From NCBI GenBank assembly GCA_002501485.1, contig DLTS01000096.1:1-55160 (forward strand): a DNA stretch of 55,160 bases, read 5' to 3'. Each line of letters opens with the position of its first letter. Position 1 is the stretch's first letter. Shown here piece after piece: positions 33,605 to 42,312 of this stretch. The DNA comes from Acidimicrobiaceae bacterium UBA7830. Its GTDB lineage: Bacteria; Actinomycetota; Acidimicrobiia; Acidimicrobiales; Ilumatobacteraceae. Made by a program: the position numbers and the translations under genes. The notes under the pieces are model-generated. The model was not told the DNA's origin. It saw only the letters and a list, made by a program, of their open reading frames with translations, and ran no database searches.

Positions 33605-34633
33605 TCACCAGTGGCGCAGGTCGATCGACCAACGATCGATGACCTCGCCATTGTCGACAATCCACAGTTGCTCGTGGCGAGCAATCGTCGGGTCAACATG
33701 CGCCGGCCGAACATGCATCCGCTCGCCAATGTGAAATGTGCGCTTAGAACTGCTGAACGTGGTGTGTTCATCTGAACAGAACCAGATGTTGCAGTCATCG
33801 ATTGTCGGGTCGCCATGATCCATTCCGAGTGCCTTAAGGCCAACATCGATGACATAGCGCGAGCCATGATGTGCAATTACCGTCCCCACTATGGTGAGTG
33901 CCTGCTCAAATCCTTGGTTGAGCGTTGCGTACTGGGTGTCCACCATCACATACGAGCCAGCTTGCACGTCGGTCACTCCAGTGGGCTGGTCGAGACCGAT
34001 GGTATGGAGGTCGTGAGTGCCGGTTCCCCCGGTCGACACGATGTCACCACCGACATCATCATGGGCTGCCCGAAGTAGGGACATTGCTTCCGCAACTTTT
34101 TCCTTTGCTTCGCTTCGGTCCTTCACCATTTGCAGGTGCCCCTCGTATCCCATCACACCCGACACGGACAGCCCGCGTTGTCGTGCGATGTCAGCGAGTT
34201 GGCCAGCGTGGTCAGGCCGTGTCCCGCAGCGTGGCATTCCGACGTCAACGTCAATGATGACGTCTCGAATACCGGCGCGATGAGCTGCTTCGATGGTGTC
34301 AACAGAGTCAACCGCAACTCGAGCGATCACACCTTTAGATTCCGCTGCAGTCGCCACCTCTGCAAGGCGATCAACGTTCAGCACAGAGTTTGCAAGTAAA
34401 AGATCGTCCCCGACTCCAGTACTGATCATTCCAATGACCTCTCGAGGCGTTGCGCAGGTGAAGGCACGATGCCCGTGTGCGACCTGTTGTGCAGCGAGCG
34501 TGGTGCATTTGTGTGCCTTCACATGTGGCCGCAATGATGAGCCAGGTAGCCGGGCCGCCATCGATTGAAGGTTCCGAGAGAGCGCCGAGGCCTCAACGAC
34601 CGCAGCGGGCGTCGGAATCGCGTCGATGTGCAT
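33605..34633 (-). CDS. D-threonine aldolase-like PLP enzyme (alanine-racemase fold)
   Basis: A 342-residue fold-type-III PLP enzyme. Lys39 in RPHVKAHKC is the PLP anchor. The barrel shows YEGHLQMV and IVSTGGTGTHDL (phosphate site), and the C-terminal domain carries SDEHTTF and H312-V-D314. His-x-Asp is the metal pair known for D-threonine aldolases, while D-serine dehydratases use His-x-Cys, so cleavage of D-threonine or another D-beta-hydroxy amino acid to glycine and an aldehyde is favoured over dehydration. It starts with ATG, 71 nt divergent from the thiolase gene, and nothing nearby shows its physiological substrate. Confidence 0.85.
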   Translation of the reverse strand: MHIDAIPTPAAVVEASALSRNLQSMAARLPGSSLRPHVKAHKCTTLAAQQVAHGHRAFTCATPREVIGMISTGVGDDLLLANSVLNVDRLAEVATAAESKGVIARVAVDSVDTIEAAHRAGIRDVIIDVDVGMPRCGTRPDHAGQLADIARQRGLSVSGVMGYEGHLQMVKDRSEAKEKVAEAMSLLRAAHDDVGGDIVSTGGTGTHDLHTIGLDQPTGVTDVQAGSYVMVDTQYATLNQGFEQALTIVGTVIAHHGSRYVIDVGLKALGMDHGDPTIDDCNIWFCSDEHTTFSSSKRTFHIGERMHVRPAHVDPTIARHEQLWIVDNGEVIDRWSIDLRHW

Positions 34634-34704
34634 CTAGAGAGCCTGCCACGAACAGACACTGTCGGATGATGTCGGGAGGCGGTCTCCGGTGTACCGTGAC
34701 CTTC

Positions 34705-35853
34705 ATGACTGAAGCATTCATTGTTGACGCAGTTCGCTCGCCCGTTGGCCGACGTGGAGGAGCGCTGTCTACTGTCCACCCCGCCGATCTTGGTGCCCAT
34801 TCGATTAAGCACCTCGTTGAACGCTCTGGCATTGATCCAGAAGCAGTTGACGATGTTGTTTTCGGGAACGTGAACTCGATTTGGGAACAATCGGGTTGTA
34901 TCGCTCGCACATCATGGCTGACCGCCGGGCTCCCGATGCACGTTCCCGGTGTCACTATCGATCGTCAATGCGGTTCTGCGCAGCAGGCTGTGCAGTTTGG
35001 AGCGCAGGCTGTCATGTCGGGAACTATGGACATCGTAGTTGCCGGTGGTGTTGAGAACATGTCGATGGTGCCTATCACTGCGGGGGCGCAAGCCGGCAAG
35101 GATGACCCCGAATTTGACCCTTTCACTGGATCAGAGGGTTGGCACTCACGGTTCGGTGGCACTGAGGTGAGCCAGTTCCATGGCGCAGAACTCATGGCAG
35201 AACACTGGAATCTCACTCGTGAAGAGATGGAAGCCTTTGCCGTGGAATCACACGAGCGAGCGATTCGTGCTCGTGAGGAGGGACGTTTTGATAACGAGAT
35301 CGTGCCTCTCAATGGCCTCGACTACGACGAGGGTCCACGTGAACCGAATATCGAGAAGATGCAGTCACTTGCAACATTGCGTGAGGGTGGTCGCATTACC
35401 GCCGCAGTAGCGAGTCAGATCTCTGATGGCTCGGCAGCTCTTATGGTTGCGAGTGAAGAGGCCGTTAAGCGCCATGGGCTTACGCCACGGGCTCGTATCC
35501 ACCACATGACGGTGCTCGCAGACGATCCAATCATGATGTTGTCGGCACCGATTCCCGCCACTCGTCGTGCGCTCGAGCGCACCGGATTGAGCATTGATGA
35601 CATTGATGCCGTTGAAATCAACGAGGCGTTCGCCCCGGTACCAATGGCGTGGTTGAAAGAAATTGGTGCCGATCCTGCAAAGGTCAATCCCAGCGGTGGC
35701 GCTATCGCTCTTGGACACCCTCTTGGAGCGACCGGTGCTCGTCTCATGGTGACTCTTCTAAATGAACTTGAGCGCACCAACGGCCGCTATGGCCTCCAGA
35801 CGATGTGTGAGGGCGGCGGTCAAGCGAACGTCACCATCATCGAGCGTCTCTGA
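34705..35853 (+). CDS. Thiolase (acetyl-CoA acetyltransferase family)
   Basis: A 382-residue thiolase. Catalytic residues are visible: Cys89 in DRQCGSAQQAV, His in GGAIALGHPLGATGAR and Cys in MCEGGGQANV near the end, plus NEAFAPVPMAW. It forms or cleaves 3-ketoacyl-CoA in fatty-acid, steroid or acetoacetyl-CoA metabolism. The Met-rich loop of degradative thiolases is not diagnostic here, so chain-length preference is unknown. The ATG at 34705 starts the first conserved strand (EAFIVDAVRSPVGRRGG); the frame is open further but overlaps the divergent gene. No hydratase or dehydrogenase partner is next to it. Confidence 0.92.
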   Translation: MTEAFIVDAVRSPVGRRGGALSTVHPADLGAHSIKHLVERSGIDPEAVDDVVFGNVNSIWEQSGCIARTSWLTAGLPMHVPGVTIDRQCGSAQQAVQFGAQAVMSGTMDIVVAGGVENMSMVPITAGAQAGKDDPEFDPFTGSEGWHSRFGGTEVSQFHGAELMAEHWNLTREEMEAFAVESHERAIRAREEGRFDNEIVPLNGLDYDEGPREPNIEKMQSLATLREGGRITAAVASQISDGSAALMVASEEAVKRHGLTPRARIHHMTVLADDPIMMLSAPIPATRRALERTGLSIDDIDAVEINEAFAPVPMAWLKEIGADPAKVNPSGGAIALGHPLGATGARLMVTLLNELERTNGRYGLQTMCEGGGQANVTIIERL

Positions 35854-35934
35854 CGGCAAGTTACCGTTCAATGACGCCGAGCGTTGCTCAGCGGGCATTA
35901 ACGGCGCTTGTTGCAGTTGCGATCGCTGAAGTAG

Positions 35935-36014
<80 letters not shown>

Positions 36015-36118
36015 TTGTGGGTTTCATCGTACTGAGAGTTGTCAACGTTGGGTCACTCGCCATCATTTCTGTTCCCGGGGGTCAGCTAATGGGCGAATTT
36101 TTCTGAGACAACCCCAGC

Positions 36119-36161
36119 GGGGTGCAAGGCCCTCGCTCCTAAAGAGCACAATATGCACCCC
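36119..36161. repeat. Nested inverted repeat between LLM gene and tRNA-Leu
   Basis: GGGGTGCA (36119-36126) and TGCACCCC (36154-36161) are perfect 8-bp inverted arms. Inside is a smaller hairpin, GCTC-ctaaa-GAGC (36135-36147). A competing stem CCCC-agc-GGGG (36112-36122) shares the left arm. No T-run follows on either strand, so it does not look like a simple intrinsic terminator. It lies 68 nt past the LLM gene stop. Confidence 0.6.
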
Positions 36162-36229
36162 ATATCTGCAATTTTGCGGAAGTTTCCATCTGCGAGTTTC
36201 TCCATTTCAAGTAACCGAGTCAAACGCGT

Positions 36230-37252
36230 TTAGTAGCGCTCTCGAAGTCTCGGAAGAACCCCGGAGGCGAATCGCTCGAAGCTCTCGTTCATCTGCTCGG
36301 GATCAAACCCTGGAGGGCACCCCCAGGTCACGACATCGGTGATGCCGAAGGCATCGATGAACTCACACATGTCGTTAAACACCTTGTCTTCGTTGCCGAT
36401 CACCCAGGTCTGAGGTATCGGATCGGCATTGCCGGTGAGTTGAAGTGACACGTTGTCACCTGAGGATGTGAGCCATTCGGCGTAAATTCCGGCTTTGTAT
36501 CGCTCGGCTGCTCGAATTGAGGGCCAATCTCGGTCTCGGTCATCGGTGACAAGCCACGGTCGGATGATGCCCACACGACGAGAGGAGGGGTCGACGCCGC
36601 GTGCTCGAGTTGCTTCGCGCCACGGATCAAGCACTTGATCCGCTGCACCCTGAGGAAGAAGGTGAAGTCCGAGACGTGCTGCTCGTTCCGCTCCAGGCGG
36701 TCCCATCGCTGCCATCCAAATTGGAGGGCCTCCCTCTTGCACGGGTGTCGGTGTCACCCGGACGTCGTTGTACGTGAAGCGCTTACCCTCGAAGGAGAAG
36801 CGCTCCCCGGAGAACGCCCGCTGAAGCACTTCGACTCCTTCTTCGGTTCTTGAGACACGCTGCGCACGAGGAATGTTGAATCCGCGAAACTCGTGGAGCG
36901 CGTAACCCATGCCGACTCCGATTTCCATTCGCCCGTTCGAGATGTTGTCGAGAACGGCGAGGTCTTCTGCAAGCCGCAATGGTTCCTGGAATGGCATCAG
37001 GGTGATGTCTGATGAAATCCGGATTCGACTTGTGCGTGAGGCGACCGCTCCTGCCACAGGAATCCACGATGGCAGGTAACCGTCGTCAACGAAATGGTGT
37101 TCGGTAAACCACACAAGATCGAACCCAAGTTCGTCCAGCCATGCAATTTGATCAAGGACTGCGCCGTACAGTTGAGGCCACGAAAGCGGGGAATCTATTG
37201 GATTTCGGAAGTCATAGCATGCTCCAACACGAAGGTGTGGTCGAGTGGTCAT
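36230..37252 (-). CDS. LLM-class (F420-type) flavin-dependent oxidoreductase
   Basis: A 340-residue luciferase-like (beta/alpha)8 protein. It shows LGFDLVWFTEHHFVDDGYLPS, SRIRISSDITLMPFQEPLRLAEDLAVLDNISNGRMEIGVGMGY split over two motifs, and PPIWMAAMGPPGAERAARLGLHLL, all typical of bacterial luciferase-like monooxygenases. In actinobacteria such proteins often use coenzyme F420, but F420 or FMN cannot be told apart here and the substrate is unknown. The ATG at 37252 is preferred; another ATG at 37270 is possible and has GAGGAA nearly abutting. It is divergent from the PLP enzyme pair (79-nt gap). Confidence 0.85.
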   Translation of the reverse strand: MTTRPHLRVGACYDFRNPIDSPLSWPQLYGAVLDQIAWLDELGFDLVWFTEHHFVDDGYLPSWIPVAGAVASRTSRIRISSDITLMPFQEPLRLAEDLAVLDNISNGRMEIGVGMGYALHEFRGFNIPRAQRVSRTEEGVEVLQRAFSGERFSFEGKRFTYNDVRVTPTPVQEGGPPIWMAAMGPPGAERAARLGLHLLPQGAADQVLDPWREATRARGVDPSSRRVGIIRPWLVTDDRDRDWPSIRAAERYKAGIYAEWLTSSGDNVSLQLTGNADPIPQTWVIGNEDKVFNDMCEFIDAFGITDVVTWGCPPGFDPEQMNESFERFASGVLPRLRERY

Positions 37253-37331
37253 GCGATAACGGTAGAGCATTTCCTCAAGATCAGTTGCGGGCAAGGTGAC
37301 TACGGGTGGTGATCGGTGTAAGACTGGGGGA

Positions 37332-38852
37332 GTGACCGCCGTAGATACCGACATCACTGACGCACTGGAAAACCAATTTGGACTTGCTGATCGACTGGTC
37401 GATGAGGCAGCGCTCGAAAATTCGGTTCGCCGTTTCGCCGAGCGGGGCATTGTGTTGCCGACGTTCGCGCAGATGGCTGATCCGTCCACAGTTGACGAGG
37501 GTCTCGTTGGTGATTCCGACCCGCACGGCGCGGATCCCCGCAACCTGTGGCGGGTTCACTGGTACAACGACCTTGCGGGAAACCGGGTGTCAGTACCCAA
37601 TCACATTGTGTTGACCAAAGAACTCACCGGAGTTGAGAGCCCAATCATCGTTGTCTTCGGAGATCGTTTCCCGATGATCACGGCGCACAAGGTGCTCGCT
37701 GCGTACTCATGTCTCGCACCGCGTGTGGTCACCGGTCAGTTCGACCCGACCCGCCACCGGGCAATCTGGCCATCGACGGGTAACTACGCCCGAGGGGGAA
37801 TAGCCATTAGCCGGATCATGGCGAGTCGAGGTGTCGCCATTCTTCCTGAGGGTATGAGTCAGGAGCGTTTTGACTGGCTCGATAAATGGTGTGAGAACCC
37901 GGCAGAGGACGTCATTCGTACTCATGGAACCGAGTCGAACGTTAAAGAGATTTACGACGCTTGCAATGAGCTCGCACTCGACCCTGAAAATTTCGTGCTC
38001 AACCAGTTTTCGGAGTTTGGCAATCACCTCGGCCATTACACCGTTACCGGTCGAGCGCTTGCTCATGTCTTCGAGCACGTGCAAAAGAGCAGTGGGCGCG
38101 ACCTCAACCTTTCGGCGTTCACCTCAGCGACAGGGTCTGCCGGCACCATTGCGGCCGGTGATTTTCTCAAGGATGAATACGGAACGAAGGTCGTTGCAGT
38201 GGAGGCGCTTGAGTGCCCAACAATGCTTGAGAATGGGTACGGCGAGCACAACATTCAAGGCATCGGTGACAAACACATCCCGCTCATTCATAACGTTATG
38301 AACTCCGACTTGGTGGTGGCGATTAGCGACCGCTCAACCGATGATCTTGACGTGCTCTTCAACACTGAGGCAGGATGCCGGCTGTTGGCTGATCGACATG
38401 GCATTGACGAAGCAACTATCGATGCTCTCTCTCACTTTGGTTTCTCAGCGATTTGCAACACGTTGGCTGCGATCAAGACAGCTCGCATGCTCGACCTTGG
38501 CGAGAACGACGCGCTCATCACCGTGGCGACGGATGGCGGGGCGCTGTACCCAAGCGAGCGAGCAAAGACGCTGGCAACAAGGTTTGGTGGGGAATTGTCT
38601 GAGGCTGATGCCGCTGCCATTTACGGAGAGCATCTTGCCAATGTTTCAACTGAACACATGATTGAGATGACCGAGGCCGATCGTCGTCGAGTCTTCAACT
38701 TGGGCTACTACACCTGGGTTGAGCAACAAGGAACACCGTTTGAACTCTTCGAAGAACGGCGTCACCAGTCGTTCTGGCGAAACCTTCGTCGATACGTCGG
38801 CGTGTGGGACTCGATGATCTCCGACTTCAACGAACGCGTCGAATCTGTGTAG
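37332..38852 (+). CDS. Fold-type-II PLP-dependent enzyme, cysteine-synthase-like (long form)
   Basis: A 506-residue protein distantly related to cysteine synthase/threonine synthase. FPMITAHKVLAAYS places the likely PLP Lys at 120, and PSTGNYARGGIAISRIMASRG matches the SGNxG substrate/phosphate loop. Later TSATGSAGTIAAGDFLKDEYG resembles the glycine-rich phosphate cradle. It is longer than CysK (~310 aa), with ~70 extra N-terminal and ~100 extra C-terminal residues. The reaction is unknown to me; beta-replacement or beta-elimination would fit the fold. The GTG at 37332 has GGGGGA directly upstream. It ends 9 nt before the second PLP gene, so the two are one unit. Confidence 0.75.
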   Translation: MTAVDTDITDALENQFGLADRLVDEAALENSVRRFAERGIVLPTFAQMADPSTVDEGLVGDSDPHGADPRNLWRVHWYNDLAGNRVSVPNHIVLTKELTGVESPIIVVFGDRFPMITAHKVLAAYSCLAPRVVTGQFDPTRHRAIWPSTGNYARGGIAISRIMASRGVAILPEGMSQERFDWLDKWCENPAEDVIRTHGTESNVKEIYDACNELALDPENFVLNQFSEFGNHLGHYTVTGRALAHVFEHVQKSSGRDLNLSAFTSATGSAGTIAAGDFLKDEYGTKVVAVEALECPTMLENGYGEHNIQGIGDKHIPLIHNVMNSDLVVAISDRSTDDLDVLFNTEAGCRLLADRHGIDEATIDALSHFGFSAICNTLAAIKTARMLDLGENDALITVATDGGALYPSERAKTLATRFGGELSEADAAAIYGEHLANVSTEHMIEMTEADRRRVFNLGYYTWVEQQGTPFELFEERRHQSFWRNLRRYVGVWDSMISDFNERVESV

Positions 38853-38861
38853 CCAGCGATC

Positions 38862-40082
38862 ATGGTGGTCGGTCTTCGATGCGTGGTGTGCGGGGAAGAG
38901 ATCGAGATTTCACGTCCATTTTCCTGGACATGCCCTCGAGCGACAGAGACCGATCCGTTCCACGTGCTCGAGTTCGTCGATGATGGGGCACCGCCAACGA
39001 TTGAGATCGATCATGGGGAGAGCAATCCGTTTGTTCGCTACCGCGAACGAATGGGGTGGTGGGCATTTGCCCGGGCGAACGGCATGTCCGATGATGACAC
39101 CGTCGACCTCGCCCGGTCGGTCGCCGGGCAGTTCAGCATTACCCCTCTTCAACCGCACGATGGGTTGAGCGATGTCATTGATCGTTCGGTGTGGGCAAAA
39201 AATGAAACCGTCGGAGTGAGTGGATCTCATAAATCTCGTCATCTCGTCGGCATCATGTTGCACCTAATCGCTGCTGAACAACTCGGCATGTTGACCGAAC
39301 GTCCGCCACTTGCGATCTCATCCTGCGGGAATGCTGCACTCGCTGCTGCGACGGTCGCAAGCTCGCAGGGGTGGCCGTTGCGAGTTTTCGTTCCCACTTG
39401 GATGGACGACACATTCGGCTCTGGTCTTGATGCCCTAGGTGCTGAAGTCAATCGTTGTGAACGAACCGCCAGCGCTGTGGGCGACCCTGCCATGAGCGCG
39501 TTCAGGGAGACGGTTTCGCAGGGGGCAATCCCTTTCAGCGTTCAAGGCCCCGCAAATGCGTGGTGTCTTGACGGTGGTCGAACGATTGGCTGGGAGCTTC
39601 ACGATCAATTGAACGACGTTGAGGTGGCTCCGCAGGCGGTGTTCGTTCAGGTCGGAGGAGGTGCCTTAGCAACATCTCTCGCACTTGGTCTCGGCGATGA
39701 CGTCCCACTTGTCGTTGTGCAGGCAGAGGGCTGTGCACCTCTCCACCGCACATTGCAGGCGGCATCTGCAGTTGATGCGCCAGAGCTCCATTGGGCCGAA
39801 CTCATGGAGCCATGGGAGTCACCTCACTCGCTGGCCGACGGAATTCTCGACGATGAAACGTATGACTGGATCAGCATTGCGCGAGCCATTAAGCGATCTG
39901 CAGGCCGATCTGTCATTGCTTCTGAATCGGAGATCGTTCACGCCCACAAGCTGGTCAACACATCGGGGCCTCCGACTTCGGCGACGGGAACTGCCGGCGT
40001 AGCTGGTGCCCTCGTTGAGAGCGCTGCCGGCACGCTTGATGATCGGCCAATTGTTGTGTTGCTTTCCGGAGCTGCACGCTGA
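38862..40082 (+). CDS. Threonine-synthase-like fold-type-II PLP enzyme
   Basis: A 406-residue protein with an N-terminal short ribbon (CVVCG, Cys7/Cys10, and SWTCP Cys24), as in some threonine-synthase-like proteins. PLP Lys124 is in GVSGSHKSRHL and the substrate loop is AISSCGNAALAAATVA; QVGGGALATSLALGLG resembles the phosphate-binding glycine run. It differs from housekeeping threonine synthase by SSCGN in place of SxGN and lacks the usual homoserine-phosphate residues as far as I can see, so its substrate is undefined. It directly follows the other PLP enzyme, hinting at successive steps on one metabolite or a heteromeric complex. Confidence 0.75.
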   Translation: MVVGLRCVVCGEEIEISRPFSWTCPRATETDPFHVLEFVDDGAPPTIEIDHGESNPFVRYRERMGWWAFARANGMSDDDTVDLARSVAGQFSITPLQPHDGLSDVIDRSVWAKNETVGVSGSHKSRHLVGIMLHLIAAEQLGMLTERPPLAISSCGNAALAAATVASSQGWPLRVFVPTWMDDTFGSGLDALGAEVNRCERTASAVGDPAMSAFRETVSQGAIPFSVQGPANAWCLDGGRTIGWELHDQLNDVEVAPQAVFVQVGGGALATSLALGLGDDVPLVVVQAEGCAPLHRTLQAASAVDAPELHWAELMEPWESPHSLADGILDDETYDWISIARAIKRSAGRSVIASESEIVHAHKLVNTSGPPTSATGTAGVAGALVESAAGTLDDRPIVVLLSGAAR

Positions 40083-40114
40083 GCCTGAGCGCAAGTGGGG
40101 GTAGCCTTGGGCTC

Positions 40115-40717
40115 ATGGCCGGCGACAACGTTCATTCAAGCCCATCCGCACTAGAGGGTGGTATCGACCCGCGAAGTGATGTTTTTAATCGACTGCTGAA
40201 AAACCGTGTTGTTCTGCTTGGTTCTGATGTGAACGACGAGATCGCAAATCAGATCTGCGCTCAATTGTTGTATCTAGAGGGTGAAGATCCAAACAGCGAT
40301 ATCTGGTTGTACATCAATTCGCCCGGTGGGTCGGTGACTGCAGGCATGGCGATTTACGACACGATGCAGTTCGTTTCATGTGATGTGGCGACGGTGTGTC
40401 TCGGCCTTGCAGCCTCGATGGGCCAGTTCTTGCTTACCGCAGGAGCTGCTGGCAAGCGATACAGCCTTCCAAATGCGCGCATCATGATGCATCAGCCTTT
40501 GGCGGGTCTGCGTGGCCAGGCTGCCGATATCGCAATTCAGGCTGAGCAACTGGCCTATACAAAGCTTCGTATGGCTCAGCTTATTGCGGAGCACTCCGGG
40601 CAACCCATTGAGCAGATTCAGGAAGACTCCGAACGTGACCGCTGGTTCACTGCTGAACAGGCCAAAGAATACGGCCTCTGCGACAACGTGATTCTTCGTC
40701 GGGGAGAAATCGTCTGA
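40115..40717 (+). CDS. clpP: ATP-dependent Clp protease proteolytic subunit
   Basis: A 200-residue serine protease subunit that forms double-heptamer rings with Clp ATPases. The triad is visible: Ser101 in LAASMGQF, His126 in MMHQPLAG, and the Asp of the DSERDRWF motif. INSPGGSVTAGMAIYD is the family oxyanion loop. The first ~20 residues are a likely propeptide or axial loop. It is a lone clpP here: actinobacteria usually carry clpP1-clpP2 in tandem with clpX, but neither follows; the neighbouring gene is a convergent lipoprotein 3 nt away. Another clpP copy elsewhere is likely. Confidence 0.95.
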   Translation: MAGDNVHSSPSALEGGIDPRSDVFNRLLKNRVVLLGSDVNDEIANQICAQLLYLEGEDPNSDIWLYINSPGGSVTAGMAIYDTMQFVSCDVATVCLGLAASMGQFLLTAGAAGKRYSLPNARIMMHQPLAGLRGQAADIAIQAEQLAYTKLRMAQLIAEHSGQPIEQIQEDSERDRWFTAEQAKEYGLCDNVILRRGEIV

Positions 40718-40720
40718 CGT

Positions 40721-41176
40721 TTAATCCGCTGCGCCAACCGGCGCTGCAGGCTTAGGGGTATCGTGCGGAACCAAGGTTGTGACAGGCCCGAGGTCCACTT
40801 CGCATGATGCTATTGACCAGTTGCGAATCGTGAGTGCAGAGGACTCGCTCTGGTATGCGGCAGCGATGACGCGTTGAACGCTGTCTGGGTTGCGAGGAAC
40901 AACAGTATTTGCCGTCTCGATTGCTTCGAGCAAGGTCGACCACTCTTGGGCAATAGCCAACGGCGCAACTGTATGCAAACGCCGGTAGAGATCGAGTGTT
41001 GCAGTGAGTTCTAGATCGCTGTCGATTGTTACAGCGACGATCGCTGAGCGGTTGTTTTGAAGTTCCTCGCAAAAGGCAGCAGCATTGGGAACAGGTGCGG
41101 CCTCACCACAGGCAGAGAGAGTTGCTAACGCGAAGCCAACAATGGCTGCAATCAAACCAAGACGTTTCGTCTGCAC
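40721..41176 (-). CDS. Putative lipoprotein of unknown function
   Basis: A 151-residue exported protein. From the GTG at 41176 the N-terminus is QTKRLGLIAAIVGFALATLSAC: a basic start, hydrophobic core and the lipobox LSAC, so it should be acylated on Cys22 and held in the membrane. The mature part is Ala-rich and helical, with FCEELQ and a later ASCEVDLGP that could form a disulfide; it ends in a Pro-rich tail. No known domain is recognised. The frame is open far upstream but only this start gives a signal sequence. It is convergent with clpP (3-nt gap) and divergent from xerC. Confidence 0.7.
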   Translation of the reverse strand: MQTKRLGLIAAIVGFALATLSACGEAAPVPNAAAFCEELQNNRSAIVAVTIDSDLELTATLDLYRRLHTVAPLAIAQEWSTLLEAIETANTVVPRNPDSVQRVIAAAYQSESSALTIRNWSIASCEVDLGPVTTLVPHDTPKPAAPVGAAD

Positions 41177-41299
41177 GAAAACGAGTGTGACACAACGGCT
41201 CAATAGATTGTCGCCACCCTTTAGGTGACGCACCCCTCCACACATTTGTGAGGGATTCTTCCATGATTGCAGTTGTGTGTTCGTCGACCATCTTTGGTG

Positions 41300-41334
41300 C
41301 ACGTGGCAACTCTTTTTGAGTCGGGTTCCACGTG
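41300..41334. promoter_or_regulatory. Paired CACGTG palindromes in the lipoprotein-xerC divergent gap
   Basis: Two CACGTG palindromes occur at 41300-41305 and 41329-41334, 29 bp centre to centre; the second is part of an 8-bp palindrome CCACGTGG. They lie in the 254-nt gap between two divergent genes, about 100 nt before xerC. They could be operator half-sites, but the spacing is not a whole number of helical turns, and no regulator is known to me for them. Confidence 0.3.
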
Positions 41335-41430
41335 GGTTGTGCCTCACCAGGCTTTTCGATGTTGGTGTCCGACGAAGAGTACTGATGAGCGAATACTCTC
41401 GTTTAAGTGGTGGTCGATCCAACGAGTGAG

Positions 41431-42312
41431 ATGAATCAGGTTGATCTATGGCAGATCGACCGGTTTGTCGCGTCATTGACTTCGTTGTCAGATCGAACCC
41501 TCGAGGCCTATCGAACTGATCTTCGAATGTTTGCCGAATTTATCTCACGAATGAACATCAGCGATCCCTCTCTAGTGAATCGGACGAACGTCCGCCGCTA
41601 TGTTGCTCACCTCTCTACACGACAGTATGCGCAACGGAGCATTGCGAGAAAGATTGCATCGATTCGTCGTTATTTTCGGTGGGCGCTTCGTCACGATCTT
41701 GCCCATACCGACCCGACCGTTGGGGTGCATGTCAGCGGAGGAACCGGTCGCCTGCCGAGAGTACTCGATAGGCGTGATCTTGAGCATCTGCTCGAACCCA
41801 CCGATGACCCGGATGAACCACTTTGGCGTCGTCGTCGAGATGATGCGGTGCTCGAACTGCTCTACGGATCCGGCTTGCGAGTTGCTGAGCTTTGTTCACT
41901 TGATCGGTCATCACTCGACCTTGACCACCATGCGTTGCGTGTGTGGGGAAAAGGTTCGAAAGAGCGGCGAGTTCCGATTGGTGAGCCCGCCTGCGATGCC
42001 ATTGCAGCATGGTGTGAAATCCGATGCGAATCTGCTGCGTCGGATGCCGGTGATGCTCTGTTCACCAACGAACGAGGTCGGCGATTGACATCGCGTGATG
42101 TTCGGCGCATTCTTGATCGCCGAAGTGCAACGCCAACTCATCCGCACGCACTACGTCACACCTTTGCTACCCACCTTCTCGATGGTGGTGCCGACCTTCG
42201 CGCCGTGCAAGAGCTTCTCGGGCATGCTGATGTTGCCACCACTCAGCGTTACACCCATGTCAGTAAAGAGCGGCTTACGGCGGCATATCGCCAATCGCAT
42301 CCACGAGCATGA
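41431..42312 (+). CDS. xerC: Tyrosine recombinase XerC/XerD
   Basis: A 293-residue site-specific recombinase that resolves chromosome dimers. The N-terminal SAM-like core-binding domain (LTSLSDRTLEAYRTDLRMF) is followed by a catalytic domain with SGLRVAELCSLD (Arg), GKGSKERRVP (Lys), HALRHTFATHLLDGG (His-x-x-Arg), LLGHADVATTQRYTHVS (His and nucleophile Tyr). All catalytic residues are present. Position next to the sigma factor and rpsB, as in other actinobacteria, supports a housekeeping Xer rather than a mobile-element integrase; XerC versus XerD is not certain. ATG 41431 is preferred to a GTG 24 nt upstream. It overlaps the next gene by 4 nt (ATGA). Confidence 0.9.
   Translation: MNQVDLWQIDRFVASLTSLSDRTLEAYRTDLRMFAEFISRMNISDPSLVNRTNVRRYVAHLSTRQYAQRSIARKIASIRRYFRWALRHDLAHTDPTVGVHVSGGTGRLPRVLDRRDLEHLLEPTDDPDEPLWRRRRDDAVLELLYGSGLRVAELCSLDRSSLDLDHHALRVWGKGSKERRVPIGEPACDAIAAWCEIRCESAASDAGDALFTNERGRRLTSRDVRRILDRRSATPTHPHALRHTFATHLLDGGADLRAVQELLGHADVATTQRYTHVSKERLTAAYRQSHPRA

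Noticed and set aside
40731..40744. GCGCC-AACC-GGCGC hairpin between clpP and the lipoprotein gene
   Set aside because: It is inside the lipoprotein coding end and has no T-run, so it is not a convincing terminator.
41431..42312. Tyrosine recombinase as evidence of an integrated element
   Set aside because: Its place next to the sigma factor and rpsB and the absence of att repeats or phage genes indicate a housekeeping Xer protein.
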